A stretch of 64,000 nt of DNA, taken from positions 62,001 through 126,000 of the forward strand of contig DASZBM010000007.1 of assembly GCA_035944135.1 (NCBI GenBank). The letters run 5' to 3'. Of this stretch, positions 25,617 through 33,467 are shown in pieces. This DNA is from Acidobacteriaceae bacterium (lineage in GTDB: Bacteria > Acidobacteriota > Terriglobia > Terriglobales > Acidobacteriaceae). The position numbers and the translations under genes are program-made. Below the pieces are notes generated by a model, which was given only the letters and a program-made list of their open reading frames with translations, was not told where the DNA came from and did not search any database. The first letter of the stretch is position 1; each line of letters opens with the position of its first letter.

Positions 25617-26702
25617 GTGGTGAGAGGACGCGCGGCAGGACTAATTAGCGGGGCCATCGTGCTGGTGGGATGCGCGAGCCCCGGGCCGCCAAGGCCGCCG
25701 TCGTTGCAGCTCCCTCAGCCAGTTCGCGACCTCAGTGCAACGCGCGAAGGCGATCAGGTTACGCTTCGCTTCACACTGCCCCAACGCACCACCGACAGTC
25801 TGCCGATTCGTGAGGGGCTGCTGAAGGCGTCCGTCTGCCGCGGTGCAGAGGCACAGCCTTGTGTTCCGGTCCCGTCGCTCAAGGACGTTGGCATCAGCGT
25901 GTCGCCCCGCACCACCGCAGCGGATCGCGCTATCACATGGCAGGATCAACTCCCTGCAGCCGAGTCGACCGGCGAGCCGCGATTGTTGCTCTATCGCGTG
26001 CGACTCAGCAACCTCGAAGACAAAACCGCCGGATGGTCGGAACCGGCGCTCACCGCCGCGGGCGCGGCGCCGCCGGCTGTTCAGGGCCTCACCGCCGAAG
26101 AAACGCGCGCGGGCATCCTGCTGCATTGGCAGTCCGCCGAAGGCCCGTCTGGCGGAAATGTTCTGCTGCGCCGCGAGCTGGTCTCGCCGCCGATGAAGGC
26201 TAAGCGCGAGGATCTGGAGCCGGTCTGGCTCGACAGCCACGCGACGGGTGCAGCTTCGACCATCGACAGCACGGCCGCTGAGGACACGCCATACCGGTAC
26301 ATTGCGGTCCGGCGAAAGACCGTAACCCTCGGTCAGCAGACCGTGAAGATCGACAGCGCGGCGTCGGCTCCCGTGGTCATCACCTGGCACAACGCGTTCC
26401 CGCCGCCGGCTCCGTCCGGGTTGAGTGCGGCGCCGTTTGCCGAGGCTGGAGCCTTCGCCGTAGACCTTGTCTGGGAGCCCGTGGAGGAGCCCGGCCTGAA
26501 GGGATACGTCGTCACGCGGCAGGCGATCGATGCCGCCGGCACGCCGCTCGGCTCCCCCGAGCGCCTGACGCCCCAGCCGGTCGAACTCCCCGCCTTCCAC
26601 GACGCGACCGCGAAGCAGGGAGTTCGCTATCGCTATACCGTCCAGGCAGTTTCCAAGAAGAGTGTCGAGGGCCAGACCGCAACCGTGGACGCTGTGCCAT
26701 AA
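25617..26702 (+). CDS. Fibronectin type III-like lipoprotein
   Basis: A 361-residue protein, starting at one of two adjacent GTG codons (25617 or 25620). The lipobox is VLVGCAS (Cys about 19), followed by a Pro-rich linker. Three Fn3-like beta-sandwich units are suggested by repeated strands: PVRDLSATREGDQVTLRFTL (about 35-55), AVQGLTAEETRAGILLHWQ (about 155-175) and APSGLSAAPFAEAGAFAVDL (about 262-281), the last one with the Y-x-V-x-A ending RYRYTVQAVSKKSVEG. The protein is expected on the periplasmic side of a membrane as an adhesion or scaffold protein. It follows ruvB by 27 bases. A copy of the dispersed repeat lies directly behind its stop. Confidence 0.8.
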   Translation: MVRGRAAGLISGAIVLVGCASPGPPRPPSLQLPQPVRDLSATREGDQVTLRFTLPQRTTDSLPIREGLLKASVCRGAEAQPCVPVPSLKDVGISVSPRTTAADRAITWQDQLPAAESTGEPRLLLYRVRLSNLEDKTAGWSEPALTAAGAAPPAVQGLTAEETRAGILLHWQSAEGPSGGNVLLRRELVSPPMKAKREDLEPVWLDSHATGAASTIDSTAAEDTPYRYIAVRRKTVTLGQQTVKIDSAASAPVVITWHNAFPPPAPSGLSAAPFAEAGAFAVDLVWEPVEEPGLKGYVVTRQAIDAAGTPLGSPERLTPQPVELPAFHDATAKQGVRYRYTVQAVSKKSVEGQTATVDAVP

Positions 26703-26721
26703 AGGGCACACCCATGATTGG

Positions 26722-26790
26722 ACACAGGTCCGAGCCTAAGTCCTGTCGTCTGAAGATTTTGCGCAGTTTTGCCCGGGCGGGGGTTCCCCG
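26722..26790 (+). repeat. Dispersed intergenic repeat, copy 1
   Basis: This segment matches, in reverse orientation, the segment at 53286-53354. Shared are ACAGGTCCG, a CCTAA(A) block, the 17-base exact core TCTGAAGATTTTGCGCA (26750-26766), and a G-rich tail. It occupies nearly the whole gap between the stops of the Fn3 lipoprotein and mutY. Placement between convergent genes fits a non-coding interspersed repeat. Confidence 0.75.
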
Positions 26791-26797
26791 ACAATTC

Positions 26798-28177
26798 TCA
26801 ACTGATCTGCAGCCGTGGGAGGCTCATCACGCCCAGCCGCTGAAGCACCTTGCGTGTCAGGCCGGTGAGCGGCAGAAAGGCCAGCCGCGACGTTGGCATC
26901 CACTCCAGGTCAGACTTGCTGGCCGGAATCTGGCTGAGCAGCGCACCTTCAGGAGCAGTGAGGCGCGGGTCGGCATCGATTCCCGGGATGTCCGCATCCT
27001 CGGGTACAAACAGGCCTTCTTCGTAGACCTTCCTCGCCGCGCCATCCGCGGAGGGCCGAGGATTGGTCGTAATCGAGACCAGCTCGTCATCCCCGGACCC
27101 GGATAATTCGGACTCCTCTTCGCCGGCGACATGGATCGCGTGCGGAGCGACTCCAGGCGCGCTCTCCGCGAAGATCTGGACGTAGTAGTTGGTGTTGGTG
27201 ATGGAGTGGCGGAGGCGCAGCACGGGTTCGCGTCCATCAGTGGCCTCCAGCGGAAGCGGCGGCAGCTCCAGCATCTTCGGCATCAGCGCGGCGTCGGGCG
27301 GGCGGCGCAACAGCAGGACCTCGGTTGCGGTGCCGCGCTTGCGAAGCGTGAGCAGGTGGGCGACGATGCGGCTCTGCGGCTTGTCGCGCGAGGCCGTAGC
27401 ATGCTCGCCGCGCGTGCGGCAGAAGCTCATCACCGGGCACTCGAGGCACAGCGGCTGGCGCGGCAGGCAGATTGTGGCGCCGAGCTCCATCATGGCCTGG
27501 TTGTGGTCGCCGGGAGGGTTGCTGCGCTCCTTCCTCTTAGCGGGCGGAGGGACGAGCGTCTGCGCGGCCGCGGAAAGACGAGCGCGCGCTTTGCCGGAGC
27601 GATCTTCAGCGAGGCCGAGGATGCGCAGCAGGACGCGCTCGACGTTTCCATCCAGCACGGCGACGGATTCACCGAAGGCAATGCTGGCGATGGCGGCCGC
27701 GGTGTATTCGCCGACACCGGGCAGCGTGCGCAGACCGTGCGCAGTGCGCGGGAGACGTCCGCGGAACTCGCGCTGAACGAACTGCGCGGCGCGATGCAGG
27801 AGGTGAGCGCGGCGGTAATAGCCCAGACCGCTCCAGAGCGCGAGGACGTCCTCTTCGCTCGCCTCGGCAAGCGCTTCCAGGGTGGGAAAGCGGCGCATGA
27901 ATTCGTTGTAGCGTTCGACGACCGTGGCGACCCGCGTCTGCTGCAGCATGATCTCGGAGAGCCACGTTCCGTAAGGATTGCGGATGCCGCGCCAGGGAAG
28001 GTCGCGCGCATGCTGCCGATACCAGGAGAGGAGCGCGCGGCGGAAGGGCTCGGCCTCAAACGGGAGGGCGGGCGGTGCAGGCCGCGCACCAGATAGATTT
28101 GCAGCGACACTCTCGCCGGAACGGGGGCGGGGTGTGCGACGGGTCAGCGGATTGGGTACAGGCGTGCGCGTGATCAT
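26798..28177 (-). CDS. mutY: A/G-specific adenine glycosylase
   Basis: A 459-residue base-excision enzyme that removes A paired with 8-oxoG. The six-helix core has EIMLQQTRVATVVERY (catalytic Glu), LRTLPGVGEYTAAAIASIAF (helix-hairpin-helix) and VLDGNVERVL (catalytic Asp). The [4Fe-4S] loop is CLPRQPLCLECPVMSFC (C-x6-C-x2-C-x5-C). The C-terminal NUDIX-like 8-oxoG reading domain starts at about 275 (SRIVAHLLTLRKRG) and ends with RLAFLPLTGLTRKVL. Between its strands there is an acidic insertion (about 350-420, with EEESELSGSGDDELV) that makes the protein about 100 residues longer than usual. The N-terminal about 40 residues are a Pro/Arg-rich tail. The gene is transcribed alone, toward ruvB. Confidence 0.96.
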   Translation of the reverse strand: MITRTPVPNPLTRRTPRPRSGESVAANLSGARPAPPALPFEAEPFRRALLSWYRQHARDLPWRGIRNPYGTWLSEIMLQQTRVATVVERYNEFMRRFPTLEALAEASEEDVLALWSGLGYYRRAHLLHRAAQFVQREFRGRLPRTAHGLRTLPGVGEYTAAAIASIAFGESVAVLDGNVERVLLRILGLAEDRSGKARARLSAAAQTLVPPPAKRKERSNPPGDHNQAMMELGATICLPRQPLCLECPVMSFCRTRGEHATASRDKPQSRIVAHLLTLRKRGTATEVLLLRRPPDAALMPKMLELPPLPLEATDGREPVLRLRHSITNTNYYVQIFAESAPGVAPHAIHVAGEEESELSGSGDDELVSITTNPRPSADGAARKVYEEGLFVPEDADIPGIDADPRLTAPEGALLSQIPASKSDLEWMPTSRLAFLPLTGLTRKVLQRLGVMSLPRLQIS

Positions 28178-28239
28178 GCGTGGGCAGAGAACAGCGAAAT
28201 GGATTGCATGTATCGGTCAAGTCAGCCGCTAGCCTGGTT

Positions 28240-28923
28240 CTAGCAGTTTTCGTACTTCCAGTTGCGGCGTTTGCCCTCGGATATCCACTCGACGGCCGTG
28301 GCAACGCGCTTGTCGCGGGTTTCGTCCCGCTTGGCTTCGGAGATCCACTCGCAGTACTCGCGCTGGCAGCCGGGAGGCATGGCGGCAAACTGGGTAGCTG
28401 CTGCCTTGTTCTTCTTGAGCGCAGCGGTGAGTGCGGGTGGGACCTCAGGTGGTGGTTTGGGGGCGGCGTTCCTGGGCCGCGAGTAGTTCTGGGTGCGCGC
28501 GCCGGTCTCGATCTCGGCAGCGGCGGAGCGGATGTATTTCGTGAATTCGCGGTCAGAGGGAAGGTCTTTGACGGAGGTCAGCTTGCCAAGCACGCCCATC
28601 GCTTTTCGGTCATAGAGACCGTCTTCGCGCAGGTCGGCGGCGGCTTCCTTGCCCCATAGACCGAAGCTGCAGTGTTGCTTGAAAGCGGCCATGTTGCCGA
28701 GCATGAGCCCTCGATAGATGAAGAATGGCATGGACCACTTGATGTCTTCTTCGACATCCGGGAGCGCTTTGTGAACGAGCTCGCGGATATGCGTGAGGAT
28801 TGGTTGCGCGAAGGGAGCCGCGGACGCGATGTACGCATCGACTCTGGGTGAATAGAAGCTGTTGTGCGCAACCGGCCCGGCCGCCTTGCGCGAAGGCGGG
28901 GACTTCACTTGGGTGGGAGCCAT
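28240..28923 (-). CDS. YdeI/OmpD-associated family protein
   Basis: A 227-residue soluble protein. The N-terminal domain (about 20-125) is DUF1801/YdhG-like (SPRVDAYIASAAPFAQPILT, then DVEEDIKWSMPFFIYRG, and KQHCSFGLWGKE). The C-terminal region has the YdeI bacteriocin-protection/OmpD-associated motif, PPALTAALKKNKAAATQFAAM followed by CQREYCEWISEAKRDETRDKR. Such proteins are widespread but of unknown biochemical role; they have been linked to stress and peptide resistance. The start is at 28923 (MAPTQ); an alternative ATG at 28935 adds four residues. It lies between mutY and the polyketide operon on the same strand with gaps of about 60 and 20 bases, and may be read through from the polyketide genes. 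Confidence 0.85.
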   Translation of the reverse strand: MAPTQVKSPPSRKAAGPVAHNSFYSPRVDAYIASAAPFAQPILTHIRELVHKALPDVEEDIKWSMPFFIYRGLMLGNMAAFKQHCSFGLWGKEAAADLREDGLYDRKAMGVLGKLTSVKDLPSDREFTKYIRSAAAEIETGARTQNYSRPRNAAPKPPPEVPPALTAALKKNKAAATQFAAMPPGCQREYCEWISEAKRDETRDKRVATAVEWISEGKRRNWKYENC

Positions 28924-28942
28924 GCGGAACAGCATACGCGCG

Positions 28943-30154
28943 TCACGCTGCCGTGCAAGTGTTTTCGTGCGACGCCGGGAACGGCTGCGCAGGAACCTGG
29001 TGCTGGGAGGCGAGTCGAGTGCAGGAGGCTACGGAGCGGAGCACGCCGGGTAGGACGCACGCCGCCGCGGAGAGGATGGAGCGTTGCGGCTGGGTTACCA
29101 GCGCACGGGAGAGCATGGTGGCGAGGGAAATCTGGCGGTGAAGCTGGCCGTAAAGCTCGGCATGAAACTCGTGGGACGAGTGACCTGCGAGCAGGGCGCG
29201 TGCGGCAAGGCGTCCGCTGTGCAGCGCGATTGCGAGGCCGTCGCCGGTGAAGGACGGGATGACCGCTGCCTGGTCGCCGATGGCGAAGAGGTCCTCGGCG
29301 ATGGCTTGCCGCAGCAGATGCCCGTACGGGATCGGGCTGATCGCGAGCGGCCGCTCGAGTAGCGGATGTGCGCCGGCCAGGCGCGTGCGAAGGTGCGGGT
29401 TTCGCGTGAGGACTCCAGTGATGGCGGACCAGTCGCGGCCGAGGTCGCGCACGTGACTACGCTGGATGACGAAGCACAGGTTGGCCCTGTCGCCTTCCGC
29501 TCTTTTTCCAGCAGTGTCTTCGACCAGCGAAAGGCCGCCGTAGCCGCCGCGGAAGAGTGCGAGCTCAATCGTGTCCCGGATGGCGTCGCTCTGCTCAGGT
29601 GCGAGGCGCAGGTACATCTTGAGGCCGACAAGATCGGTGTGCGTGCCCTCAGGGCGAGGAAGCCCGCGGAGATCGTGCTTGCCGGTGGCGAGCAGAATGT
29701 GCCGCGCGCTGAGCGTGTAGCTGCGGCTCGGGCCGGAGACGCCGACCTGCCAGAGATTGCCGCTGCGGTGAAGCGCCTGGGCCGTGTGACCGCGCAGGAC
29801 CAGCGCTCCGGCGGCAGAGGCGCGGCGCAGAAGCGCATCGTCCAGCGCACGACGGGTAAGTGATTGCGCAGCGAAGGGGAGAGTTGCAGAGGGAACGCCG
29901 AAACCGCCGGCGAGCCGGACGCGGTGAATGGGAACAGCTCCAAGCGCGGCGACGTTGAGCCCGAGAGCCTCGAGGCTGGAGAGCGCTTCGCCGGAGAGAA
30001 AATCACCGCAGACTTTGTGGTGCGCGTGCAGCGTGCGCTCGAGCAGTACGACACGGCGACCAGCCAGCGCGAGCTCGATGGCGGCGGCGGCGCCCGCCGG
30101 CCCCCCGCCGAGAATGACGGCATCGAGATCGGCGGTTGGATTCGAAACGGTCAT
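28943..30154 (-). CDS. FAD-dependent oxidoreductase of polyketide operon
   Basis: A 403-residue flavoprotein of the geranylgeranyl-reductase / PHBH-like group. The N-terminal dinucleotide fold is AVILGGGPAGAAAAIELALAG followed by the Glu end of strand 2 (VVLLERTLHAHHKVCGD). The GD motif near the C-terminus is EDLFAIGDQAAVIPSFTGDG. The SLTRRALDDALLRRA helix is typical of this group. It likely oxidises, hydroxylates or reduces the product of the upstream polyketide synthase and methyltransferase. The start at 30154 overlaps the methyltransferase stop by four bases (ATGA), so the genes are translationally coupled. No membrane segment is seen. The precise reaction is not known. Confidence 0.88.
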   Translation of the reverse strand: MTVSNPTADLDAVILGGGPAGAAAAIELALAGRRVVLLERTLHAHHKVCGDFLSGEALSSLEALGLNVAALGAVPIHRVRLAGGFGVPSATLPFAAQSLTRRALDDALLRRASAAGALVLRGHTAQALHRSGNLWQVGVSGPSRSYTLSARHILLATGKHDLRGLPRPEGTHTDLVGLKMYLRLAPEQSDAIRDTIELALFRGGYGGLSLVEDTAGKRAEGDRANLCFVIQRSHVRDLGRDWSAITGVLTRNPHLRTRLAGAHPLLERPLAISPIPYGHLLRQAIAEDLFAIGDQAAVIPSFTGDGLAIALHSGRLAARALLAGHSSHEFHAELYGQLHRQISLATMLSRALVTQPQRSILSAAACVLPGVLRSVASCTRLASQHQVPAQPFPASHENTCTAA

Positions 30155-30960
30155 GAGACTTGTCGGATGCGCGCAACGCACAGGCGGTTCATCGCGTGCG
30201 ACTCGATTTCCGCACCAGAAATGTTTGCCTCATCAAGCATGCGCTGCCAGTCGGCGGGAACAAACGCGCGGCGCAGCGAGACCGGACCGTCGTGGAAGAT
30301 GAAGTGGTGCCAGCCGAAGATGATGGGGAGAAAGCGGAATAGGAATGCGGCGCGGCGGCTGCGGTGCACATCGTTGATGAACCAGCCGAGACGGGCGTTC
30401 TGCTCGCTCCAGCGCAGGAAATGCACGATTTCGGGCGAGCTGAGATGGTGCGTGAACAGCGCGCTGATGATGACGTCGGGCCGAACTTCCGGCGCGTACG
30501 AGAAGACGTCTGCGGTCAGCCACGTGATGTTTCCACTCCAGCGAGCAAGCTCGCGGGCGCGGGCGTTGGACGCGACTGAGGTTCTATCGCCAAACTCACG
30601 GGCCGCGCGCTCCGAGTAAGGGTTCAGATCGATGCCGGTGAGCTCGACGGGAAGATCGCGCTCATGGGCCCAGAGAGCGACCGTGCGCAGCATGTCGCCG
30701 CCACCGCAACCGACGTCGAGGATGCGCAATGGCTGGGCGGTGTCGTGGCGTTTGGCCACGCGGGCAAGGAACTCCAGGGTGGGCTTGTATGCGTGGGTGA
30801 TGCGGTTCACCTCGCCGAGGTCGCGGAGGCAGTCGCGGAACTCTTCGTAGCTGCAAGGCTGGTCCATCAGCTCGGGCAGCTCGGCAGGCTCCGCGCGGCG
30901 GGCATACGTGAGTTCGGGCAGTGGAGTGACGGGGGCCGGCGTGATGGAATCAGGCTGCAT
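30151..30960 (-). CDS. Class I SAM methyltransferase of polyketide operon
   Basis: A 269-residue enzyme. The SAM-binding motif I is LRILDVGCGGGDMLRTVAL (about 80-98), motif II is LTGIDLNPYSERAARE (about 108-123), and ITWLTADVFSY supplies the third strand motif. The C-terminal half has RAAFLFRFLPIIFGWHHF, a hydrophobic patch that could contact a lipid-like substrate. The start (30960) lies inside the polyketide synthase end (30950), an 11-base overlap, and the stop overlaps the oxidoreductase start. It is expected to methylate an OH or carbon of the polyketide product. A quinone-type (UbiE/UbiG-like) reaction is an alternative, but the operon context favours the polyketide. Confidence 0.88.
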   Translation of the reverse strand: MQPDSITPAPVTPLPELTYARRAEPAELPELMDQPCSYEEFRDCLRDLGEVNRITHAYKPTLEFLARVAKRHDTAQPLRILDVGCGGGDMLRTVALWAHERDLPVELTGIDLNPYSERAAREFGDRTSVASNARARELARWSGNITWLTADVFSYAPEVRPDVIISALFTHHLSSPEIVHFLRWSEQNARLGWFINDVHRSRRAAFLFRFLPIIFGWHHFIFHDGPVSLRRAFVPADWQRMLDEANISGAEIESHAMNRLCVARIRQVS

Positions 30961-32044
30961 GGAAGAGCATCGTCTCTGCGGTGAGGCCGGGGCCGAAGCT
31001 CATTGCACAGCCGCGTTCGCCAGGTTGGGCGGTGCGCATGATGTCGTCCAGAACAAACATGACGGTCGCAGAGCTCATGTTGCCGAAGCGCTCGAGTACG
31101 GAGCGCGAGGAGGTGAGGGCTTCCGGCGGAAGGCCTAGCCCGCGCTCCACGCCGTCGAGGATGGTGCGGCCGCCAGGATGCACGCCCCAGAGCGTGATGT
31201 CGTCGGCGGTGAACGGGCCGACGATGTCCTCGCTGCAGGATTCGAGGCCCTTCGCGATTGCTGAAGGCACCTGGCCGGAGAGGAACATGTCAAAGCCGAG
31301 TCCGCGGATCTTCCAGGTGATGAGCTCGCGCGTCTCCGGGATCGTGACCGCGCGGAAGCTGTCGAGCGCAAGCCCGATGGGTTCGGCGGAGAGGATGCTG
31401 GCCGCGCAACCGTCGGCGAACAGCAGGAAGCTGAGCACCTGCTCGAGATCGTGGGATTCCTGCAAGTGCAGCGAACAGAGCTCGAGGTTCACCATCAGGA
31501 CACGCGCATGGGGTTCGGAGCGGATGATGTGACGCGCCGTTTTGAGGCCGTTGATCGCGGCGTAGCATCCCATGAAGCCGATCATGGTGCGCTCGACGGA
31601 GGGGCAGAGCCCGAGATGGTCGACGACGTCGAAGTCCAGTCCCGGCGCGTACAGACCGGTGCAGGTGGTGACGACGACGTGCGTAATGGAGCGGCGCTCC
31701 GCGGGGGTGAGCTCGAGGCGGTCTACGGCCCGGCGCATGAGCACGGGAGCGAAGCGCTCGAAGATTTCCATGCGGTTCGAGGTGTCGGGGAAGCTGCCGC
31801 GGGTGTAGAAGCGGTGCGCGTTGATCCAGAACTCGGAGGTGTGATCTTCAGGTGCGTCGCGGTGCGGCGAGAGGATGGAGTAACGGTGCTGAATTCCCGA
31901 TCGCGAAGCCATGCGGTTGAAGAGGGCGCGCATGCGCGGGTCGGGCGACTCGGAGAGCAGGTTGTCGGCAAAGTCTACGAACGCAGTGTGGACGTCGTGG
32001 TCGGGGACAGCAGTTGCGATGCGGTTCAGGTAAACGTCGTTCAC
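30950..32044 (-). CDS. Type III polyketide synthase
   Basis: A 364-residue homodimeric thiolase-fold enzyme of the chalcone/stilbene synthase family. The catalytic triad is visible: Cys about 160 in GFMGCYAAING, His about 289 in GVHPGGRTILDGVE and Asn about 322 in RFGNMSSATVM. VTTCTGLYAPGLDFDVVD and MSFGPGLTAETMLF are family hallmarks. It extends an acyl-CoA starter with malonyl-CoA and cyclises the chain to a resorcinol, pyrone or naphthol. GTG 32044 is preferred: AAGGATGG precedes it, while the TTG at 32086 has no ribosome site. It heads the operon with the methyltransferase and oxidoreductase. Starter and product cannot be told from sequence. Confidence 0.95.
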   Translation of the reverse strand: MNDVYLNRIATAVPDHDVHTAFVDFADNLLSESPDPRMRALFNRMASRSGIQHRYSILSPHRDAPEDHTSEFWINAHRFYTRGSFPDTSNRMEIFERFAPVLMRRAVDRLELTPAERRSITHVVVTTCTGLYAPGLDFDVVDHLGLCPSVERTMIGFMGCYAAINGLKTARHIIRSEPHARVLMVNLELCSLHLQESHDLEQVLSFLLFADGCAASILSAEPIGLALDSFRAVTIPETRELITWKIRGLGFDMFLSGQVPSAIAKGLESCSEDIVGPFTADDITLWGVHPGGRTILDGVERGLGLPPEALTSSRSVLERFGNMSSATVMFVLDDIMRTAQPGERGCAMSFGPGLTAETMLFHAA

Positions 32045-32182
32045 AGCACCATCCTTGCAGGGTTGGATGCGAAGCTTGTCCTGCAATTGTCAGCAGAACG
32101 TTGCGTATCCGACCAAGGTACGCGAGCGGCGCTGGCGATGGGCGAAGTGGAACTTTTTCCTTTACATCCCATCTAATTGGAT

Positions 32183-32211
32183 AGGAGATTTTTGCTCCTG
32201 ATGGATAGGAG
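32183..32211 (+). promoter_or_regulatory. Leader with alternative pairing at the ribosome site of 32221
   Basis: Two near-identical units, TTGGATAGGAGATTTTT (from 32178) and ATGGATAGGAGTTTTTT (from 32201), flank CTCCT (32195-32199). CTCCT can pair with AGGAG of copy 1 (32183-32187) or AGGAG of copy 2 (32207-32211). Copy 2 is the Shine-Dalgarno sequence, nine bases before the ATG. Switching between the two would open or close translation; this is inference. Confidence 0.4.
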
Positions 32212-32220
32212 TTTTTTACG

Positions 32221-33123
32221 ATGACAACGCCAAGGCAGATGACAACGATGCTCGCTGCGGCCACTCTGTTTGCGGCGACCGCAGTTTGCTCTGCGCAAAC
32301 CGCGAATCAGCCGGGCCCGGTGAACTCGACCGTACAGGAACAGCAGGCAGCGCCGATTGAGCATGCCTATGCAAACCAGAACACATATCACTACGCATAT
32401 CCCCAGCGGGTGGGGCCGCCGCAGATCTCGCCGGTGACCATCGGCCCGGGGCAGGAGATTTCCCCGACGACCGGAGAGGCGCAGGCCACACCGATCGAGG
32501 GAGTGATCCTGCGGGTGGGGCCGCAGAGCAAGGTGCGGGAGGTGAGCTCCGACGCCCAGAAGCTGGAACTGCGCGTGGAGCACGGGCTGGCGAACGTCAA
32601 CGTGCACAAGCCGGCGAAGGACACGATTATCCTGGTGGACCTGCCGGGCGGGCAGACGCAGATCCTGAAGGATGGCCTTTACACCTTCAACGCGGAGACC
32701 AACACCGCGCGCGTACTGAAGGGCGAGGCGCTGGCGTTCCCGGCGGGCGGTGCCGCAGACGCCAAGCCGATGAAAGTCAAGGAGAACAACAAGATCGTCT
32801 ACAGCGGGACCAAGGAGCGTCCGCACGAATTCGTTCCTTATGAGGCAAGCGCAGACATCCTGCCGGGACGCGGCTACGGCGAGCGCGGCGGTGGCATGGC
32901 GCCGGGTTTCGGCTACGGGCCGTATGGTGACGGCTTCTACCCGTACTACGCTTATGGCTATCCGGGCTGGGGATATCCCTACTATCCGTATGGCTATTAC
33001 CCTTACGGTTATGGCTTCTACCCATACGGCTACGGGTTCTATCCCTACGGCTTCGGGCTGGGCTTTACCTACTTTGGTGGTGGATATGGCTTCCATGGCG
33101 GTGGTTTCCGCGGCCGGAGGTAA
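32221..33123 (+). CDS. Secreted protein with Gly/Tyr-rich repeat tail
   Basis: A 300-residue protein with a Sec signal peptide (LAAATLFAATAVCSAQ). The middle part (about 75-205) is all-beta in character (IEGVILRVGPQSKVREVSS, then KLELRVEHGLANVNVHKPAK, then TQILKDGLYTFNAETNTARV), like a FecR-type or DUF3471-like sheet; I do not name it. From about 220 to the end the chain is a low-complexity Gly/Tyr/Pro/Phe run with tandem units of the form 'Y-P-Y-G-Y-G-F', ending GGGFRGRR. Such tails are typical of surface or matrix proteins that stick or self-associate. A strong terminator follows at 33145. The function is unknown. Confidence 0.75.
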   Translation: MTTPRQMTTMLAAATLFAATAVCSAQTANQPGPVNSTVQEQQAAPIEHAYANQNTYHYAYPQRVGPPQISPVTIGPGQEISPTTGEAQATPIEGVILRVGPQSKVREVSSDAQKLELRVEHGLANVNVHKPAKDTIILVDLPGGQTQILKDGLYTFNAETNTARVLKGEALAFPAGGAADAKPMKVKENNKIVYSGTKERPHEFVPYEASADILPGRGYGERGGGMAPGFGYGPYGDGFYPYYAYGYPGWGYPYYPYGYYPYGYGFYPYGYGFYPYGFGLGFTYFGGGYGFHGGGFRGRR

Positions 33124-33144
33124 TTACTGAAGTCTCACGTGAGA

Positions 33145-33169
33145 GGCGGCCAGCCCTGGCCGCCTTTTT
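33145..33169 (+). terminator. Rho-independent terminator
   Basis: GGCGGCCAG (33145-33153) pairs CTGGCCGCC (33156-33164), followed by TTTTT (33165-33169). It lies 21 bases after the stop of the Gly/Tyr-rich secreted protein gene. Confidence 0.85.
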
Positions 33170-33467
33170 CTTTCGCCTGGGGCGAGTTGTGTCGGGTGGC
33201 GTACGGTGTGCCGACGGCTCTGGGTGCTATGTTTCGGGGTGGCCGCCAAGGAGCAGCGCGAGCCGGGTCGAGCCCGGCCGGCCGCATTGAAGACATCCGG
33301 TGGGGATGTCTTCTTCGCGAGCTTGCGCTCTGTGAGCACATCGGTTGCCGATTCCGGTTACCGGCGATACATCCTTTTCGTGGAATAGAAACATCCCTCT
33401 AAACGGCAGGGCTTCTTGAGTCTGGCCATGCCGTACGCACCACTTTCTTGTCCGAGGCCAGTCCGCG
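33170..33467 (+). other. Non-coding gap with stem-loops before the XRE-cupin gene
   Basis: About 300 bases without a credible gene. GCCGGG/CCCGGC forms a short hairpin around 33261-33278. A 10-bp stem, GAAGACATCC (33289-33298) / GGATGTCTTC (33304-33313), is the strongest element. CCGGTTACCGG forms a small dyad near 33353. It may be the 5' leader or promoter region of the regulator gene at 33468. No known RNA family is recognised. Confidence 0.4.
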
